Source: Aptenodytes patagonicus (Eukaryota > Chordata > Aves > Sphenisciformes > Spheniscidae). From it: a stretch of 64,000 nt of DNA. Position numbers and translations under genes: made by a program. How positions within the stretch are numbered: position 1 is the stretch's first letter; each line of letters opens with the position of its first letter. Below, in pieces: positions 60,811 through 64,000 of this stretch. The stretch spans positions 3,140,780 through 3,204,779 of the forward strand of contig NC_134974.1 of assembly GCF_965638725.1 (NCBI RefSeq), in the 5' to 3' direction. The notes below the pieces were generated by a model that did not search any database, was not told the DNA's origin, and saw only the letters and a list, made by a program, of their open reading frames with translations.

Positions 60811-62130
60811 CACCTGGAAGGCAGCAGAGCTGATGTGGGCTTCGGAAAAGCCAGGCAAAAGCCCCGGGACACTGGGGAGAAGCAGGGCCACATACGGATG
60901 TTGGCAGAGCCCGGCAAAAGTTCTGCAGCACTCTGGAAGGCAGCAGGACCCCTTGCGGGCTTTGAGAAAGCCTAACAAAAGCCATGGGGAAATCTAGAAA
61001 GCAACAGGACTGCTGCTGGGCTTTGGCAAAGCCCAGCAAAAGCCCCGGGGCACTCTGGAAGGCAGCGGAGCCCCTTGCGGGCTTCGGCAAAACCTGGCAA
61101 AAGTTGCGGAGCAATCTGGAAGGCAGCAGGGCCCCTTGTGGGCTTTGGCAAAGCCTGGATAAAGACATCGGGCACTGTGGAGAGAAGCGGGGCACCTAGA
61201 TGGATTCGGAAAAGCCCCGGGGTGGTCTGGAAGGCAGCACAGCACCTTGACGTATTCGGCAAAGCCCGGCAAAAGCCTGACACACTGGAAGGCAGCACGG
61301 CCCCATGTGGACTTTGGAAAAGCCCTGGGGCACTCTAGAAGGCAGCATGGCCCCTAGCAGGCTTCGGCAAAGCCCAGCAAAAGCCCCAGCTTACTCTGGA
61401 AGACAGCCGAGCTCATGTAGGCTTTAGCAAAGCCTGGCAATCACCCCAGGGCACTCTGGAAGGCAGCAGGGCCCCTTGTGGGGTTTGGCAAAGCCTGCAC
61501 TAGCTATGGGGCACTCTGGAAGGCACTAGGGCCCCTTGTGGGCTTCGGCAAAGCCCAAATAAAGCCCTGGGGCACTCTGGAGAGAAGTGGGGAACCTTTT
61601 GGGCTTCAGCAAACCCCAGCAAAAGCCCCGGGACATGCTGGAATGCAACAGGACCCCTTGTGGGCTTTGGCAAAGCCTGGCAAAAGCCCTGGGGCACTCT
61701 GGAAGGCAGCAGGGCCCCTTGCAGACATTGGCAAAGCCCAGATAAAACCCTGCTGCATGCTGGAAGGCAGCAGGGCCTGTTGTGGGATTTGGCAAAGCTG
61801 GGCAAAAGCCAAAGGACATGCTGAAAGGCAGCAGGGCCCCTTGTGGTCATTGGCAAAGAGTGGATAAAGACGTTGGGCAGTCTGGACAGAAGCGGGGCAC
61901 TTAGCGGGCTTTGCAATGCCTGGCAAAAGTCCTGGGGCACCCTGAGGAGCAGCGGGGCCGTTTGCGGTCTTCGGCAAAGCCCAGCAAAAGCCTCGGGGTA
62001 CTCTGGAAGGCAGCAGGGCCCCTTGCAGTCTTCGGCAAAGCCCGGCAAAAGCCCTGAGACATGCTGGAAGGGAGCAGAGCCACTTGTGGACTTCAAAAAA
62101 GCCTGGCAAAAGACCTGGGAAATCTAAAAG

Positions 62131-62280
62131 GCAACAGAGCCCCTTGTGGGCTTCGGCAATGCCTGACAAAATTCCCGGGGCACACTGGAAGGCAGCAGGG
62201 CCCATTTTTGGAGTTAGATAAAGCCCTGGGGCACTCTGGAGAGAAGTGGGGAAACTTTTGGCTTTTGCAAAGCCCAGCAA
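62131..62280. repeat. Higher-order block, copy 1
   Basis: Essentially identical to 63157-63306. It includes the distinctive CCCATTTTTGGAGTTAGATA segment, in which the usual CCCCTTGTGGGCTTTGG is changed and a 50-bp unit follows. The copies lie 1,026 bp apart, so the array has spread partly by duplication of multi-unit blocks. Confidence 0.85.
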
Positions 62281-63156
62281 AAGCCCCGGGGCACTCCGGA
62301 AGGCAGCAGAGCCCCTTGTGGTCTTTGGTGAAGCCCCAATAAAGCCCCGAGGTACTCTGGAGAGAAGTGGGGCCCCTTGCGGTTTTCCGCAAAGCCCAAA
62401 AAAATCCCCGGGGCCCTCTGGAAAGCAGCAGGGCCCCTTGTGGGCTTTGGCAAAGCCCCTATGAAGCCTTGGGACACTCTGGAGAGAAGCGGGGCACCTT
62501 GTGAACTTCAGTAAAGTGCGGCCAAAGCCCCGGGGCACTCCGGAAGGCAGCAGGGCCCCTTGTGGGCTTTGGCAAAGCCCTTATAAAGCATTGGGACACT
62601 CTGGAGAGAAGCGGGGCACCTTGTGAGCTTTGGCTAAGACCGGCAAAAGCCCTGCGGCACTCTGGAAGGCAGCAGGGCGCCTTGCAGGCTGCGGCAAAGC
62701 CCGGCAAAACTCCTGGGGCACTCTGGAAGGCAGCAGAGTCCCTTGTGGTCTTTGGCGAAGCCCCGATAAAGCCCCGAGGCACTCTGGAGAGAAGTGGGGC
62801 CCCTTGTGAGCTTCAGTAAAGTGCGGCAAAAGCCCCGGGGCACTCTGGAAGGCAGCAGGGCCTCTTGTGGGCTTTGGCGAAGCCCCGATAAAGCCGCGAG
62901 GCACTCTGGAGAGAAGCGGGGCCCCTTGCGGGTTTCGGCAAAGCCCAGCAAAAGCCCCAGGACATGCTGGAAGGCAGCAGGGCCCCTTGCGGGCTTTGGC
63001 AAAACCCGGCAAAAGCCGTGGGGCACCCTGGAAGGTAGCAGAGCCCCTTGTGGGCTTCGTCAAAGCCTGGCAAAACTCCTGGGACACTCTGAGGAGAAGC
63101 AGGGCTCCTTGTGTGCTTCGGCAAAGCCCAACAAAAAACCAGGGGCACTCTGGGAG

Positions 63157-63306
63157 GCAACAGAGCCCCCTGTGGGCTTCGGCAAAGCCTGACAAAATTC
63201 CCGGGGCACACTGGAAGGCAGCAGGGCCCATTTTTGGAGTTAGATAAAGCCCTGGGGCACTCTGGAGAGAAGTGGGGAAACTTTTGGCTTTTGCAAAGCC
63301 TAGCAA
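63157..63306. repeat. Higher-order block, copy 2
   Basis: Partner of 62131-62280. Outside this 150-bp core the two flanks differ by scattered substitutions, and other matching pairs (for example 62632 and 63780) lie at a different offset of 1,148 bp. Two extra units were therefore gained or lost between them. Confidence 0.85.
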
Positions 63307-64000
63307 AAGCCCTGGGGCCCTCTGGAAGGCAGCAGGGCCCCTTGCGGACTTTGGCAAAGCCTGGATAAACTCCTGGTGCATGCTGGAAGGCAGCAGGGCC
63401 CCTTGTGGGATTTGGTAAAGCCCAGCAAAAGCCCTGGGACATGCTGGAAGGCAGCAGGGCCCCTTGTGTACTTTGGAAAAGCCTGGCGAAAGTCCTGGGG
63501 CACTCTGAGAAGCAGCGGGGCCCCTTGCAGTCTTCGGCAAAGCCCGGCAAAAGCTGCGGGGCAATCTGGAAGGCAGCACGGCCCCTTGGGGGCTTTGGCA
63601 AAGCCTGGATGAAGACGACCGGCACTCTGGAGAGAAGCGGCGCCCCTTGTGGTCCTTGGTAAAGCCCAGCAAAAGCCCCGGGGCACTCCGGAAGGCAGCA
63701 GGGCCCCTTGTGGGCTTTGGTGAAGCCCCTGTGAAGCCTTGGGACACTCCGGAGAGAAGCGGGGCACCTTGTGAGCTTTGGCTAAGACCGGCTAAAGCCC
63801 TGCGGCACTCTGGAAAGCAGCAGGCCCCCTTCCGGACTGTGGCAAAGCCCGGCAAAAGCCCCGGGGCACTCCGGAAGGCAGCAGGGCCCCTTGTGGGCTT
63901 TGGCAAAGACCCTATGAAGCCTTGGGACACTCCGGAGAGAAGCAGGGCACCTTGTGAGCTTTGGTAAAGTGCGGCAAAAGCCCCAGGGCACTCTGGGAGG

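Larger units (their letters stand above)
60811..64000. repeat. 61-bp satellite/minisatellite array (runs off the right edge)
   Basis: More than 50 degenerate tandem copies of a GC-rich unit of 61 bp. Successive units start at, for example, 61049, 61110 and 61171. The core, read on the plus strand, is CACTCTGGAAGGCAGCAGGG, CCCCTTGTGGGCTTTGGC, AAAGCCCGGCAAAAGCCCCG. At least three unit types occur, differing after CACTCTG: GAAGGCAGCAGGGCCCC, GAGAGAAGCGGGGCACC and a rarer AGGAGAAGCAGGGCTCC/AGGAGCAGCGGGGCC form. Some units are 50 bp, lacking an 11-bp segment between two AAAGCCC words (61171-61221, near 61320, 62215 and 63241). The first units (60811-61000) are the most degenerate. The minus strand has almost no stops, so frames of 449, 310 and 270 codons appear. 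They are explained by the unit and are not called as genes. I do not recognise the family. Confidence 0.95.

Noticed and set aside
61254..63548. CENP-B-box-like word (TTCGGCAAAGCCCGG) in units at 61254, 62030 and 63532
   Set aside because: It matches eight of the nine key positions of the mammalian box but has C where the first G of the final GGG should be. It occurs in only a few units, and a bird CENP-B system is not established to my knowledge. Probably coincidence from the dyad sequence.
62581..63930. 449-codon minus-strand frame (and the 310-, 270- and 198-codon frames) as protein genes
   Set aside because: They lie wholly within the 61-bp array, several frames are open together, and 11-bp unit deletions shift the frame. 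A stop-free repeat unit explains them.
1..64000. CRISPR arrays, rRNA genes, interstitial telomere repeats, known microRNAs
   Set aside because: Looked for and not seen. The only long tandem array has contiguous 61-bp units without unique spacers.

Overview
The window reads as bird (avian) nuclear DNA, mostly non-coding. The evidence is several CR1 LINE copies, one with an intact 940-residue ORF2, and ERVL-type LTRs of the kind common in bird genomes. I cannot name the species, the chromosome or a host protein-coding gene. No open frame outside the transposons and the satellite shows a recognisable domain. The only host gene I call with confidence is an intronless tRNA-Arg(UCU) at 53810-53883. 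A CpG island at 46.9-47.5 kb is the best candidate for a host promoter.

Layout. 1-9.8 kb: unique-looking sequence holding an old CR1/L3-group tail (about 2.0-2.35 kb) and a decayed minus-strand CR1 3' end (3.4-4.2 kb). 9.8-10.9 kb: fossil reverse transcriptase of an older LINE unrelated to CR1, with stops and frameshifts. 11-32 kb: no gene recognised; simple repeats, a CR1 tail scrap (18.2 kb), one copy of an unnamed dispersed repeat (21.1 kb) and a short, well-preserved CR1 3' end (24.8 kb). 32.1-36.5 kb: LTR cluster with two truncated LTRs and a complete solo LTR flanked by a 5-bp target duplication. 38.3-39.4 kb: piece of CR1 ORF1, then a short acidic open segment. 42.9 kb: second copy of the dispersed repeat. 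46.9-47.5 kb: CpG island. 52.5-53.0 kb: possible minus-strand LTR. 53.8 kb: tRNA gene. 56.4-59.7 kb: young CR1 on the minus strand with intact ORF2 and a 5'-truncated ORF1. 60.8-64.0 kb and beyond the right edge: GC-rich tandem array of a 61-bp unit.

The most unusual region is the 61-bp array. The sequence shows two perfect or near-perfect dyads per unit, several unit types arranged at 122- and 183-bp spacing, recurrent 50-bp deletion units and a duplicated block about 1.03 kb apart. It is stop-poor on the minus strand in all three frames, which creates long but probably meaningless open frames. I treat it as a satellite or minisatellite and not as a gene. There is no operon-like cooperation among genes here. 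The biology visible is transposon insertion and decay, a tRNA gene, a possible promoter and a tandem array.
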